NCBI GenBank assembly: GCA_029582155.1
Contig: CM055899.1
Location: forward strand, 81,251,556-81,315,555
Source: Panopea generosa
Lineage: Eukaryota; Mollusca; Bivalvia; Adapedonta; Hiatellidae
Direction of reading: 5' to 3'
DNA: 64,000 bases
Part shown: piece by piece, positions 34,605 through 48,220 of the stretch
How the letters are laid out: every line of letters starts with the position of its first letter
Numbering within the stretch: the stretch's first letter is position 1
The notes under the pieces: generated by a model
The model's database searches: none
Told to the model about the DNA's origin: nothing
What the model saw: the letters and a program-made list of their open reading frames with translations, nothing else
Translations under genes and position numbers: made by a program

Positions 34605-35545
34605 CGTGTAAGACCCTCATGCGTACCTCAAAGGTCAAGGTCACACTTAGATTGTGTTTGATAACACTTTCAGTCTGTGTGCGATTTCTTGTTTGGTCTG
34701 TAACTTTGTCATCTATGGATAAATTTTAAAACCACTGTGCTCAGTTGATCAACATGACATAATTAAGTGTCGCATGTAAGACCCAGAACCTTTCCTCAAA
34801 GGTTAAGTTCATACTTTTAATTTGTTAGATATTGCGTGTCTGTGACTTTGTCTTTAACTTGGCTCAATTCATCAAGATGACATGACGACGTGTCAAAAGT
34901 AAGACCTAGACCCCACCTCAAAGGTCAAGGTCACGCTTTGAGTATGTATGACATCACATTGAATCTGTTTGAGATTTCAAGTCTGTCATTTAACTTTATC
35001 ATACATGGATGTATTTCAAAAACACTTGGCTCAATTTATCAATGGATCAACAATTGATCTATAACTTACATTTAGGGATTTTAAAATAGCTTGATACAAG
35101 TGATCAGCATGTTATGATAATGTTTAACCTGCATTTAACTGTTGAAATACCCAGACCATTACATCAGATGTCAAGGTCAAGGTTACACAAAGGTCAATGT
35201 CATGCTTTTATGTAAAAAGACATGAAATTGCATGTCTAGTCTGAAACATCATCCCATTACTCTTTATATTCACGGATACATCGCTACCTATCATATAATA
35301 TACAGTAAAACCTGTCTTAAGCAGCCAGTCAAGGGAATGAATAAACGTGACCTTTTAAGACTGGTTGTTGCTTAATACAGGCTGGTTAACTCTGAAAGCA
35401 TAGATATTGGGAATCGAAAATAGGGTTGCTTAAGACAGGTGGCTGCTTAATAGAGGTGACCGCTTACACAGGTTTAACTTAATTGTTATTTTCACAGATC
35501 ATTTGAGGGGCATGAAACACTTAACAGTGACATTTCTTGTTTACA
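34605..35545 (+). repeat. Same ~165-bp family, cluster 2 with 3' terminus
   Basis: Units start at 34631, 34799 and 34921. They are followed by a terminal part containing GATGTCAAGGTCAAGGTTAC, TGACATGAAATTGCATGTCTAG-type sequence and an end CATTTGAGGGGCATGAAACA then TTAACAGTGACATTTCTTG. The copy at 62580-63057 has the same terminal order, so this is the 3' end of one element. A MITE interrupts it at 35305-35480. Confidence 0.8.
35305..35480 (+). mobile_element. ~180-bp MITE, copy 2
   Basis: It runs from ACAGTAAAACCTGTCTTAAG to GACCGCTTACACAGGTTTAA, with terminal inverted repeats (A)AACCTGT against ACAGGTT(T). It lies inside the terminal region of the ~165-bp family, so it inserted later than that element. 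Confidence 0.8.
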
Positions 35546-36179
35546 TATCTTATTAATATGATGAAAATGGAAGTTTTAATATATACATGAAAGCATTATT
35601 AATCTTGTTTCTCATTTTTATACTTTTATTTCATTAAAAACAAAACTTTTTTTAACTCTTAACTTACTTCTTACTTTCAATACTAAGTATATGCTAAACT
35701 TTACTGGCCAAAGGCCAGAGGGGCTTATGCAATGGCGCACTGTCCGTCGCTTTTCATCCGATAGCAGCACTTTCTCTGTAATCATTAGACCAGTTAAAGT
35801 TTCGAACAAATCATGTATACTAGACTACCCACAAAATTATTTCCCATTACCTTGCGATTATGGCCATTACCTAATTCATTTAAACAAACGTGAACATCTT
35901 CACAAAGGGATCTTTTATACCAATGGGAAAGAAGGTTTTTGAAAAATCCAAAATTGTATTCATTTTCTGGACCCCTGCTGACCTCTTATATTTATGAAAT
36001 CCACGTTGAATGGTACCTTCAGTCGATGTGATATTCAAGACCCAAAGATGCTTAAAATTATGCTGAAAAAAAGATACGAAAAAGATTCTTTACTGTTTTC
36101 CCATAGTAGGTTTTTTCTATGAAAAAGTTCAATTGACCTCAGATCCTTTATTTGAACAAAGCCTTATTCATAAACAAAT
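35546..36179. other. Probably old repeat sequence, no gene
   Basis: The ORF at 35691-35942 has no recognisable domain. The stretch from TACTGGCCAAAGGCCAGAGG (about 35703) on reads like a dispersed bivalve repeat, but a second copy is not present in this window. Confidence 0.3.
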
Positions 36180-36360
36180 ACGGTCAAACCTGCCTTAAGT
36201 AACCAGTCAAGGGAAGAATCAAAAAGGGCCTTTTAATACAGGTGGTTGCTAAATACAGGTTAATTTACTCTGAAAGCATAGACATGGGAAATAGAAAATA
36301 TGGGTGTTTAAGACAGGTGGCTGCTTAATAGAGATGACCGCTTACACAGGTTTGACTGTA
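36180..36360 (+). mobile_element. ~180-bp MITE, copy 3
   Basis: It runs from ACGGTCAAACCTGCCTTAAG to GACCGCTTACACAGGTTTGA then CTGT. The outer ends ACGGTCAAACCTG and CAGGTTTGACTGT are inverted repeats with one mismatch. It is the best-preserved copy. Confidence 0.85.
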
Positions 36361-39029
36361 TAGCTTATCAGTAATTGAAAGGAAGATTTTATACATTTCC
36401 TAATTGTATCCCGTTCTGAAATCTGCTGCCACATTATGGATAGTGAATAGCAACTGCCATGACGTGACAATATTCATGATCTCAAAATAATTACAATAAT
36501 TCAATATATAGAGAAAAGAGAATTCCTGTTTCCCCACAGTACATAAAAGTAAACTGAAACCCTAGCCGCCATTTAATTGAAATCCCTTGGGATGTATTCA
36601 ATCAAATATGAACAATTCTAGTATATTAGTTCTTGAGAAGAAGTTTTTTAATTCACAATAGTATCCACTTTTGTGGCCCTGCTAGCTCTTTATGACTGTT
36701 GTTTCCCCATTATAGATCTCAAGATGATTTAAGTTATGCATACATTCTCTTTTGCATATGTAGGAACCGAAGTCCCCTTGTTTGGTACCATTGAAAGCAA
36801 GCCTTTTCATTTGAACAAACTTTAAACCCCTACTCATAGAGATAGTTTATACAAAATACGACCAAATTTTGCTGTTCATTGTCTTTAAAAATAAAGAATT
36901 CCTTTGTTAAACTAATAACACTAACAGACAATGTGTATCGTTGTTTTGTTGTTGTTATTGTTGTTTTTCTGTTGTTTTGTGGGGTTTTTCGGTGGGTGGG
37001 GGGTCACTTAATCTAATTTACGGTCATGTATAGGTGAAATCTAGATATCGAAAGTGTCGTCTGTAGTTGCAGGCTATGCATTTGCTATTAGTGAGAAGGA
37101 AATATGCATTTGCTATTAGTGAGAAGGAAATATGCATTTGTAGTCCTCCAAGAACTCTTCGGGTGTACCGATTCTGTTGTGATTTAGTTACACAGGACAG
37201 TTTATTATGAATAATATATTGTAAGCACGAAGAAACAGTTATTCCTGTATAATGACATTACCTCAAACAAAAACAAATGTGTATCCACTTACTATACATT
37301 ATGTTGTACCTCCATTCTCGTACACTCGTCCTAAATTAAGGTTTACAATATAAGTATCACTATGATATATTGTATGTTGATGTATACTATTTAATTTATA
37401 ATTACATTTACTTATTATATTTATTACCTTAAAACTTTATCAACCATAAAAATAATGACATCAATAATAAACGGTCAAAAAGTTACTTTATTGTCCTAAA
37501 TAATCTTGCTAAAAGTTATTTCTGATTAATATACCTTTAAAAACCATTAAACCCTTGAAACAACAGTTGCTATTTATGATAAGCAGTCAGTCAGTTTTGA
37601 TTCTTTCCAGTATACATATTACAGCGAATCGACCATTCAGGCGACTAGAAATCAGGAAAATACTAAACTTTCAAAAATATTAAGCAAGTCCAAGAAAAAT
37701 ATAATCAAAGATTCAAATCAATATAAACAGCAAGAATGTACACTTAAGAATTGTTGTACTTATTCTAGTTTTGCTTCAAAGAGGGCATACAAATGTTGAC
37801 CCATTCCAAGAACCCTTACTGGTGTACAGAATCCTAAATATATCCAACCATTTGATTTGCCACATTGTCCTCAAGTAAAAAATACTAAGACATGATTATT
37901 GAGACAAGAATTCTAGGTTACAAATAACAGAACTGGCAAATATTAAGTCAATAGTAGCAGTCTTAATACATCTGTTAAAGATATAATATTGTCAAATAAA
38001 AAGTATCTCCATATTATTTATGTCCCGGTACATCAGCCTGATGGTTAAGTATTTAACGCACGAGCTGAAATTTTGTTTTCATGATTCACAGCCAATTAAT
38101 AATTGCGGCACTAGTTTTGACTACTTACATATTTGAGTTTATTTTTTGTTCTTTTTATTTCTTTTGGACAAACATTAAGGTTTTGGTTATTTTTACAATA
38201 CTATCGGAATTAATTGGCGAAACTATTTTGTTATTAATGGTCACTGTAAAATTTTATTCATTATTGTGTCCATGGTTTGTTGTTTGGAAGCAGAAAAACG
38301 AGGATATCGGTGGTAGGAGTCGACCAATGTGGCTATCTTATAACAATGGCCAACCCCGGAGCCTCTCAAACTCTCTTCAGGTCAGCAGATGACTAACATT
38401 TCTAAGATAGAGTCTGGGAAGATTGGAACTTACGAAGAATTTCAGATGACGTTAAACACCTATCACACTGACCGAAGTGTCGGACAAGCGGTACAGTGAA
38501 TAATCATCGTCATGTTACACATACAAAATAGTTTACATGGTTGGTGACTGGACAAAAAAATTGTCGTCAACACATTTCCAAATTAGAAAATTCTATAAAT
38601 GCGGGTGCGTGTTTGTCGATAAATGACCCTCTTTAACTAATGAAAGAGCTTTTGCCAATAAAAACCAGACAAGAAATCAGGAAATGATGCCACCGTCATG
38701 AAATAACAATTAACAAAGAATAACAACATCAATATCAAACGAGCATTGTTTATAATCGAAAATCGAGCATTTATAAATAGCTTTTGTTTTATTTCCTGGA
38801 GGTCGCCTTCTCGTTTTTTATTTGCACATGCGTGTGTATAAGTATTCCAGTAATGATGTGGTTATAATATATAAATAACTAAAGCAGATAATCGCTTGCT
38901 GTAAAGTTTAGATTTATATTCTATTATAGTTTCATGTCGAAGTGTTAGGTTGAAGTTTTTGTGTGTTTCTTTAACATTAATTCATTTCATCGAAGCTTCC
39001 GATTGGCATCGGTAAGGCCGTTCCAGACC
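36361..39029. other. Non-genic stretch with minor repeats
   Basis: A 31-bp direct duplication (ATGCATTTGCTATTAGTGAG and following bases) lies at about 37075-37137. A possible SINE-tail fragment (TTTCAGATGACGTTAAACACC) is near 38440. The ORF at 38081-38392 shows no recognisable domain. Confidence 0.35.
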
Positions 39030-40980
39030 CGAGGGCAAATGTCACTATTTATTAAATAAAGACAACATTGTGATGTTACTTATCTTTATTTAGTTTTGGT
39101 GGAGAGGGGTAATTTGGACAACACAGTGATTTCAATAACTGCAAATAATCTCTTAATCGGCTATTTATTTTTTTTCTAATATTGCACATACGTATTACCA
39201 TGAGTCGGTTTTTTAACATTTTAGATGCGGAAGGGCGTGATCTAAATCAACGAGCCTAATTAATATATCTTATTCGAATAGTGTTCAGCTTTGGCTGTGT
39301 CTCCAATCGTCAAGCTTTTGGAAGGATTGTGAAACAATTTAAAATTCATGAGTTGATATGTCGGTATGTCAATGTCATCAAGTTTTAGTAGTAATTCTTG
39401 TATTACAATATATTTAGTTGGACAAACAATATTGCATGGCCATGGGCGGAGCGATAGTCGCTCTCACGTTATGTCACTTATGTTCAAATAAATATAGTAG
39501 AGTTATTTCGAGATAAAAACTAAGATAAATAATTAAATCAAACAAATTGTAAGATATAAAAGCATGAAAGAGAATGTTATAAAAAATATCTTTTGTCTTA
39601 AAATGTAAAATAATTCTTAAAATGTCTGTTATATTTTTATTGTTTTAATGCTTTGCTGTACTGATTCACATACATTCTATGCATTACAAGTATCAAAACT
39701 CTAAAGATAAATAGATCAGACACATGTATATATTATACATATATAAGTTAAGGGGTGATGATTATTGTATGTGTATCAGTTACACGTTGTTTTAGAAGTA
39801 TTAGTTTAATGATAAACTTTTTAGAATCGACACTTATCATTGTCGTTTAGTTATATGTAGGTAGGATCAGCCAAATATTCAATCATTGACAAATGCACCC
39901 TTCTGCCTCAAGCTGGACAGTCTGTTGCCACTGATCTTGAGGTAATAACTGCATTAATGCACTGGATATGACAGATGATGTTTATTCTTCAAGGCCTTAC
40001 ATTTACATGTACACTTATTTATTTTTTGTGGAGGAGGGCAATTTTGAAAACAGAGTGTGTTCAATTACTGCAAATAATGGTTAGAAAGGCTAAATATTAA
40101 TGTAAACGTAATATAAAATAAACACAGTTAGATGGGTCCCAAATGTACTACAAAGCGAGAATAAGACCGCAAAATATTCACCTGGTGATAAGAGAGGGCG
40201 TGTAGACATATCGGTAGTTATATTCCTCGCCAAGATACGCCTTCGGCTCTCTTAGTCGGATATTCATTTTTCTCTGTAAATTGCACATACGTATTGAGAC
40301 GGTTTCCAAACATTTAAAATGTGGAAGGGTGTGATCCAGTTCATCAAATCTAATTAATATCATATTCGAATAGTGTTTAGCCTTGACTGTATCTCCAATC
40401 GTCTAGCATTTGGTAAGATTGTGAAACAATCTAAAATTTGTGATTTGATATGTTTGTCGTCAATGACATCAAGTTTTAGTAATAATTCCATTTAGTTAAA
40501 GTCAATGTCACGAAATATAGTATCAACACATTTTAATATCTGCCCAAAAGATTCTTTGATCTTTGAGTTACACATTCACAAACCATCAGCAAGCATCTTC
40601 TTACAAGATCCTGTTTCAAGACGAAATTTCATGGTGACATGGCAAAATAAGCAAGTACATATATAACTAGGATAACTTGTGGAATTGTTAGAATTGACCC
40701 GGTGCTTGTTGTCAATTAAACAAGTCGATTATCCAATCAGCGATCGATATTGGTTGTTACACTGACATTTTCCTATGACAAGCGAACCGTCTCGTTAGTA
40801 TATTTAGTTGGACAAACAACAAACAATGTCGCACGTCCATTGGGCGGAGTGATAGTCGCTCCCGCGTCATATCAGTTATGTTCAAATAATCGCTATGGTG
40901 GAGTCTTTTCGAGAATAAAAACTGTGCTTTATTTTGAAAAAACACCACAAACATAAGTCAACTGATTATTTTAGCACTGA
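39030..40980 (+). repeat. Old segmental duplication, ~1 kb direct copies
   Basis: Landmarks occur in the same order twice: TTCGAATAGTGTT(C/T)AGC at 39273 and 40365, TGTGAAACAAT at about 39329 and 40420, ATCAAGTTTTAGTA at about 39378 and 40468, and GGGCGGAG(C/T)GATAGTCGCTC at 39446 and 40842. Copies are strongly diverged and have internal indels. Confidence 0.65.
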
Positions 40981-41099
40981 GATCAACTTTCAAAATGGCG
41001 GAAAATCAAATATGGCCAAAAAATGGCTGCAAAATTTGACAAAATCCATTTTTGTCATTATATTTACAGTACTTTATGATATCTGATAGCTCTTTATGA

Positions 41100-42905
41100 C
41101 CAATGTCATCAAAATATACGATTATTTGTTGATTTGAAGGCTTTTATTGCGAAAGAATAATTTCAATTATAAAAATGTTCAAAAAAAGAGGCTTAAAATC
41201 TTTTTAAAAAAAATAGCAACACTTTCTATAATTTTAATATGCTATTATAATTTTACAAAACAAGTTCATAGATATTAAGCAAAGCAACAGTAACGAACTT
41301 TATAAACATACACAAATTAGATTTCTAAAATCATGCATTATATAAAGCAAAACATTGTATCTATATGCAAATTAAGCTGGATGGGGTAAATCATTATAAA
41401 ATGTATCTAAGTACTAATGTTACCTTATATTTACATTATTTAGTATAATTCATTATTTTAATATAAAATAATATTAAAGATTAATAATTAAATAAAACAA
41501 GCTGTAAGATATTATAGGTTTTTAAAACATTGATATATAGTATATCTTTTGTCTTAAAATGTAAATAAATACTAATAATGCCTGTTATGCTTTTTATTAT
41601 TTTATGCTTTGCTGTACTGATTCGTGTAATTTCTATGCAATACGAGTATCAAAACTCTAAAGATGAATAGACTAGACACATGTATAAATACATAACTAAG
41701 TTAAGGGGTGATGTTTATTGTTTGTGTTGTCGGTAAATTATCAGTTACATGTTGTTTCTTATCTAGTATTTTGATAGTTTAGAATTCCAAACCAGTATTA
41801 GTTTCATGATAAACTTTTCAGAATGGACAACAATAATCATAGTCGTTTAGTCACACCAATTTGTTTCAAGGACCAGCTACATATTCAATCATTGACAAAT
41901 ACTCCCTTCTGCCTCAATGTGTCCAGTCTGTTGCCACTGACCTTGAGGTATAATTACTGCATTAATGCACTGGATATGACAGATGATGTTTATTCACCAA
42001 GGCCTTCCCTTTTTTTTATATCGTTGGTTGATTTTTAAGGGTTTTATTGCGAAAGAATAATTTCAAATATAAAAATGTGCTAAATTTAGACTTAAAAATC
42101 TTTAAAAAAATAGCATCTATTTCTATAATTTCAATAAGCTATTATAATTTTTCGACACATTTCATTAATATTAAATATTAATCAATTTAACAGTTACAAG
42201 ATTTATAAACATGCACAAATTAAATTTAAAAAATCATGCATTATATACAGCAAAACATTGTATCTATATGCAAATTAAGCTGGATTGGGTAAATCATTAT
42301 AAATTGTATCTAAATACTAATGTGACCTTATATTTACATTATTTACTATACATGTACTTTATTATTTCAATATCAAATACTATTAAAGATTGATAATTAA
42401 ATCAAACAAATTGTAAGATAATATAGTTTTTAAATGAGTGATATAAAAATATATCTTTTGTCTTAAAATATTAAAAAAATACTAATAATGCCTGTTATGT
42501 TTTTATTATGTTAATGCTTTGCTGTACTGATTCAAATACTTTCTATGCAATACGAGTATCAAAACTCTAAAGATAAATAGACCAGACATACGTATATATT
42601 ATACATATATATAAGTTAAGGGGTAATGTTTATTGTGTGTGTTGTCGGAAAACTATCAGTTACAAGTTGTTAATTATTCATTATTTTAATAATATAGAAA
42701 TCAAAAACACTATTTGTTTCAAGATAAAAAATTCAGAATGGACACTCATCATAGTCGTTTTGTCAGGTAAATATGTTGGTGGGATCAGCTTAATATTCAA
42801 TCATTGACAAATGCGCCCTTCTGTCTCAACATGTTCAGTATGTTGCCACTGGCTTGGAGGTAATTACTGAATTAATACAGTTGACATGACAGATGATGTT
42901 TCCTC
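41100..42905 (+). repeat. ~900-bp tandem duplication, two copies, plus a third at 39525
   Basis: TTTTATTGCGAAAGAATAA lies at 41142 and 42042, and ATTCAATCATTGACAAAT at 41883 and 42794, offsets of 900 and 911 bp. A third related segment (TGCTTTGCTGTACTGATTC through ATTCAATCATTGACAAATGC) lies at about 39525-40000. ORFs inside, such as 41823-42038, are not supported as genes. Confidence 0.8.
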
Positions 42906-44150
42906 AAGCCATACATATTAATGTACACTTTTTGCCTATCAGACAACTGCTTGCTAATTTCACATACTTGTGTAAAATTATTTTGGATACAGACGATGGC
43001 ATCAGTACTTTATTTTCTTGGTGTTTGCATCACCGCAGATTTCTTATCTGGTCTGTTACCTTGAAGTTTTGTCGGGTCTCTCTAACAAGGCAATTTCAGC
43101 TGAACAAAAATCTTTTTGAACTTTTAATTTGGCTCATTGTTGCCATTTATGACATGATTTTGGTGGACGAAAGAGCAAAACGTTTGCAAATGACAAAATT
43201 GTAATGTACAATAAACAAAACATTATTTATTTGAGTACCACCATATCAAGCACATAAGCTTGAGATGGCCTCTGTGTGGCTATGGAAGCATTCAGAAATC
43301 CATTTGCGTAATTCTCTCGGGATATGTTGGTATAAGACACAGGTACTAAGGTTTAGTTTATAACAATTTATTTAGCTAGACTGGGAAGTAAGATCAGAAT
43401 GTATATGAATCACTCTTTAGTCCTTATTCTATGTAGAACCGGAGCGGTTTTAGCAATTTTGTACCGTACATGTCTAATCATATCTTTTGTAAAACTCCAT
43501 GAAATTGTTTAGAAAAGTATTACAAAATATCTAAATGAAAGTGATTTTTGCTAGTTTTGAAGATTTTAGCCAATAGTTTGCTTTTTCTTTTTCGTTTTTT
43601 AGAATATCTTTTATTAAAACATTACAGTTGTCCAGTATAAATAATAAGTTGAGATTGTTTTTTATTTGTGCCAAACGTGGTGTTTTTCTCAAAAACTGCA
43701 CAATTTTCCGAATATACTGGTTCAAGTTGCGCCTCTACTGTTTTAGACGTTGTATTGATGCTGACAAGTGCGTACAGGGATCGCAATACGCTATAAATCA
43801 ACGCTTGTAGATAGTATTGTTTGTTTAGAATATGTAACAATGTATAATTAACATATACTTATATTTACTGCTAATTATACCTATGCCATCTGCAACATCC
43901 GAATAAAATTAGTTGGATTATAATTGCATACGTTTGCTTATTAATATTTCTCATTAACAACCAACATGTGTTCCTAATTAACATCGCATTTCCTCACAAT
44001 AACACGATAAAGATCAAATACAAGTCTGAGGACATGCCCATTTATATACATTCAAGATATGAAAACGCAACACTGGGTTTAAAGAAGACTTATTTGGAAA
44101 TGAAACAAGAGACCCGCACGCGGGTGCAGGCGTTCGTCTTTCTTTCATAC
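42906..44150. other. Non-genic stretch
   Basis: ORFs at 42893-43204, 43531-43840 and 43968-44156 have no recognisable domain or splice context. Confidence 0.35.
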
Positions 44151-45340
44151 GATTAAGTAGGTCACAGTCAGTGAAGTAAACCTTTTTAACACGACGGTGA
44201 TTAGTTTACAACATCAATACTTTTACTGAAAATATAAAATAGATTTAAAAAAAAAACAGGAACTCTCGAAGAACAGATTTAACTCAACTATACCAGGTTT
44301 ATCACAGAGGAGTTTATTATATGTACACTACTCATATGTCTATATCTGGCTGTGGCTAGCTATCCTGTTCGTATGTTGAAAAGAGGCAAAATGTGTAATT
44401 TAATACATTTTTTTTAATCTGGGTATGGATGTGGGTAGCAGGGTTGGTGAGATGTATGTGACAAAGTTTGATAAAGTAAAAAAAATGAGGCAGTGTATCT
44501 AATTCAATACAGAGCAAAGTTTAAATGGGCAGAGTATTTGATTTAAAACAAAATCCAAGATTTAAAATAATAAATTGACCGGGGTGGAGGAAGGTGTTGG
44601 TCTTGGTGCCGGTAACAAAGTTGAAATTGGCAGAGCATTTGATTAAATACAAAGCAAAATTGTAGAAAAATAATGCGCGACCGAGGGTGGGGTTTTGGTC
44701 GGGCTCGGGCAGGCTGTCAAGAAAATATTGAACAATGGGGCAAGCATACAACATATAGGTACCCAATAACAGTTTTGGGTTCATTAGACTTTAACCGTAT
44801 AATGCAGGTATTTAGCAAGTCCATTAAATAGATCAGTGAAGTAAACCTTGTTAGTTGATGATGACTAGTTTACAGAATCAAAAGTATTACTGAAAAAACT
44901 AAATAAACAATGTTTACCTAATGTTTTAGAGACGAAAGTATGGAAATATAGCTACATGTATATACATTGTTTTTAAAAAATAATATGGAAGTGTTAATGA
45001 ATGAAGTTTAGTCACCATTACATGAAAAAGCTGCGCTAGACATAAAACTTTAATCAAACCCAAGATAAACAAAAAACATTAACCTAAGATATTAGAGCTC
45101 AAAGTATGAAAATCTAAGTTAGTTAGCTAGATGCATTGTTTCGAAAACAGTATATGAAAGTTTTTATGAAGTTTAGTCACAATAATATGACTATTTAAGG
45201 CGAGCTTAACATCAACTTTAATCGGCAGCCAGCGCCGACGACGACGACGACGACGACAACAACATCAACGACGTCGACCCCAGGGTCATGACAATAGCTC
45301 TCTTTTTTTAAAAAAGGCGAGCTAAAACGTAACACCAATG
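44151..45340 (+). repeat. Old repeat-rich block with (GAC)n run
   Basis: GTGAAGTAAACCTT plus AGTTTACA recurs at about 44174 and 44836. A second pair, AAAGTATG(G)AAA...GCATTGTTT-like, recurs about 165 bp apart at 44935 and 45099. A (GAC)n microsatellite is at 45235-45257. The block ends in the small inverted repeat AGCTC(TC)TTTTTTTAAAAAAGGCGAGCT near 45296-45324. Confidence 0.55.
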
Positions 45341-45349
45341 CAGGAGTTA

Positions 45350-45440
45350 CTTTGGACCGGGAACTGTCCTCGAACCTGCAACCTCAGTGGTGACAGGTAA
45401 GTGTTCTTAAGGGAACATAATAGACCACTAGGGTACAGCA
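45350..45440 (-). tRNA. tRNA-Leu-like pseudogene or SINE head
   Basis: On the minus strand TACCCTAGTGGTCTATTATG gives an A box of the Leu/Ser class II type. The anticodon stem TGTTC/GAACA closes a 6-base loop CCTTAA (a TAA anticodon with one base lost). A long variable arm and a B box GCAGGTTCGAGGAC follow. The acceptor stem does not pair well, so it is not a working tRNA. Confidence 0.5.
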
Positions 45441-46004
45441 CAAAATACTTTTCGCCTATATTAAGAAGATTCATTAATACAATGTAGTGCAGACAACTGT
45501 AAAGCGGTTATTCTTATAGTTCTTTAACATGCTCAAATTACACAGATCTTTGAGAATTGCACGTTTTTCACAATATCTATAAACTTTCAACAGGCCAATC
45601 ACAGCCTAAATTAATAAAAAGAAAGTTAAACAACGTTTAGAAATCCTTTTACTTCAACTCATTATTTCATTGATAAAATTAACATGTTTACGTCATTTTC
45701 CCTTAATTACAAATCCTTACTGATAAATGATAATTACTCGATATATTGTGATCCAGTAGCTGCTGTACACAGCGCAGAACTACTATACACATATAATATT
45801 GTGTTATACACCGATATTACTATTGAGAAGAATTCGTTTTAGGCAGATGTTAATCGCCGACAGATCATCAATGACCGTGTTACACGAATCAATCTGATAC
45901 CTCCCAATACATGGTCCGAACAGATATGGGTACAAACCTCATTTAAACTAAGTAGTTGAGTTTTCAAAATCGTAGCAACTTCTACAACAAATTGCGTCTG
46001 CGTC
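45441..46004. other. Non-genic stretch
   Basis: Nothing supported. Confidence 0.4.
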
Positions 46005-48220
46005 GGTTGTCTATTTATCTGTGTCTGTCAGTGTGTACCAGTGATATGACCGGACTGGTTATCTGTGTTTACCAGTACTATAACCGGACTGTCTATCTGT
46101 ATCTGTCAGTGTTTACCAGTGATATTACCGTTTAACAGTTATATTGATTTTCTGTCTATTTGTGTCTGTCAGTGTTTAACAGTGATATTTCCGTTCTTTA
46201 TCTTTTTCTGTCTTTGTTAACCATTGATATTACCGGACTGCTTATCTGTGTCTGCCAGTGTTTACCAGTGATATTGCCTGTCTGTCCAGCTGTATTTGTC
46301 AGTGTTGACTATTGATATTACCAGACTGTATCTGTGTCTGTCAGTGTTTACCAGTGCTATTGTTAGTATGTCTATCAGTGACTGTCAGTGTTTAACAGAT
46401 ATATTGAGTTTCTGTCTATCTGTTTCTGTCAGTGTTTAACAGTGATATTGCTGTTCTGTCTAACTGTGTCTGTCTTTGTTAACCAGTGATATTACCGGAC
46501 TGTTTTTCTGTCTGTCAGTGTTTACCAGTGATATAATCGGACTGTTAATCTGTGTCTGTCAGTATTTACGAGTTATATTACCGGACTGTTTATCTGCGAT
46601 TACCAGTGATATTTCCGGACTCTTTATCTGTGTTTGTGTCTGTCGATGGTTATCAGTTATATTATGGGATAGTTTATTTGTGTTTGTCAATAATTACCGG
46701 TGATATTACCGGACTGTTTATCTGTGTTTGTCAGTGTTTACCAGTGATATTACCGGACTCTTTATCTGTGTTTGTGTCTGTCGATGGTTATCAGTTATAT
46801 TATGGGATAGTTTATTTGTGTTTGTCAATAATTACCGGTGATATTACCGGACTGTTTATCTGTGTTTGTCAGTGTTTACCAGTGATATTACCGGATTGTT
46901 TATCTGTGTATGTCAGTGTTTACCAGTGGTTATACCGGGCTGTTTATCAGTGTATGTCAGTGTTTATCAGTGATAAAACCGTGCTGTTTATCTGTGTATG
47001 TCAGTATTTACGAGTTGTATTACCGAATTGTTTATCTGTGATTACCAGTGATATTTCCGGATTGTTTATCTGTGTCCGTCAGTGTTTACTAGTGATATTG
47101 ATTGTATGTCTATCAGTGTCTGTCAGTGTTTACCAGTGATATTGATGGTATGTCTATCAGTGTTTTCAGTGTTTAACGGTGATATTGATAGCCTGTCTAT
47201 CTGTGTTTGCATTTTACCAGTGATATTACCGGACTCTTTATCTGTGTTTGTGTCTGTCGATGGTTATCAGTTATATTACGGGATAGTTTATTTGTGTTTG
47301 TCAATAATTACCGGTGGTATTACCGGATTGTTTATCTGTGTATGTCAGTGTTTACCAGTGGTTATACCGGGCTGTTTATCAGTGTATGTCAGTGTTTATC
47401 AGTGATAAAACCGTGCTGTTTATCTGTGTCTGTCAGTGTTTACCAGTGATATTACCGGACTGTTTATCTGTGTATGTCAGTGTTTACCAGTGATATTACC
47501 AGACTGTTTATCTGTGCCCGTAAATGTTTACCAGTGCCATTACCGGATTGATTATCTGTGTCTGTCAGTGTTTACCATTGATATTTCCGGACTGTTTATC
47601 TGTGCCTGTCAGTGTTTGCCAGTGATATTACAGGATTGTTTATCTGTGTCTGCCAGTGTTCACCAGTGGTATTAACGGACTGTTTATCTGTGTCTGCCAG
47701 TGTTTACCAGTTATATTACCGGACTGATTATCTGTGTCTGCCAGTGTTTACCAGTGACATTACCGGACTGTTTTTCTGTGTCTGCCAGTGTTTACCAGTT
47801 TTGTTACCGGTACTCTTTATCTGTGCCTGTCAGTGCTTACCAATGATATTACCGGACTCTTTATCTGTGCCTGTCAGTGCTTACCAATGGTATTACCGGA
47901 CTGTTTATCTGTGCCTGTCAGTGTTTACCAGTGGTGTTACCGGACTGTTTATCTGTGTTTGCCAGTGTTTACCAGTGACATTACCAGACTGTTTATCTGT
48001 GTCCGCCAGTGTTTACTAGTGATGTTACCAGACTGTTTATATGTGCCTGTCAGTGTTTACCAATGGTATTACTGGACAGTTTAACTGTGTCTGCCAGTGT
48101 TTACCAGTGGTATTAACGGACTGCTTAACTGTGTCTGTCAGTGTTTACCAGTGGTATTACCGGACTGTTTATCTGTGTCTGCCAGTATTTACCAATGATA
48201 TTACCGGACTGTTTCAGTGT
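46005..48220 (+). repeat. 44-bp minisatellite, ~50 units
   Basis: The unit is close to TGTGTCTGTCAGTGTTTACC followed by AGTGATATTACCGGACTGTTTATC. CAGTGTTTACCAG at 47434 and 47478 shows the 44-bp step. Marker blocks (TGTCGATGGTTATCAG) recur at 46642, 46780 and about 47256; the first two are 138 bp apart. The left end (46005-46450) is the most diverged. Long open frames of 70-195 codons across the array are artefacts of low stop density. Confidence 0.95.
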
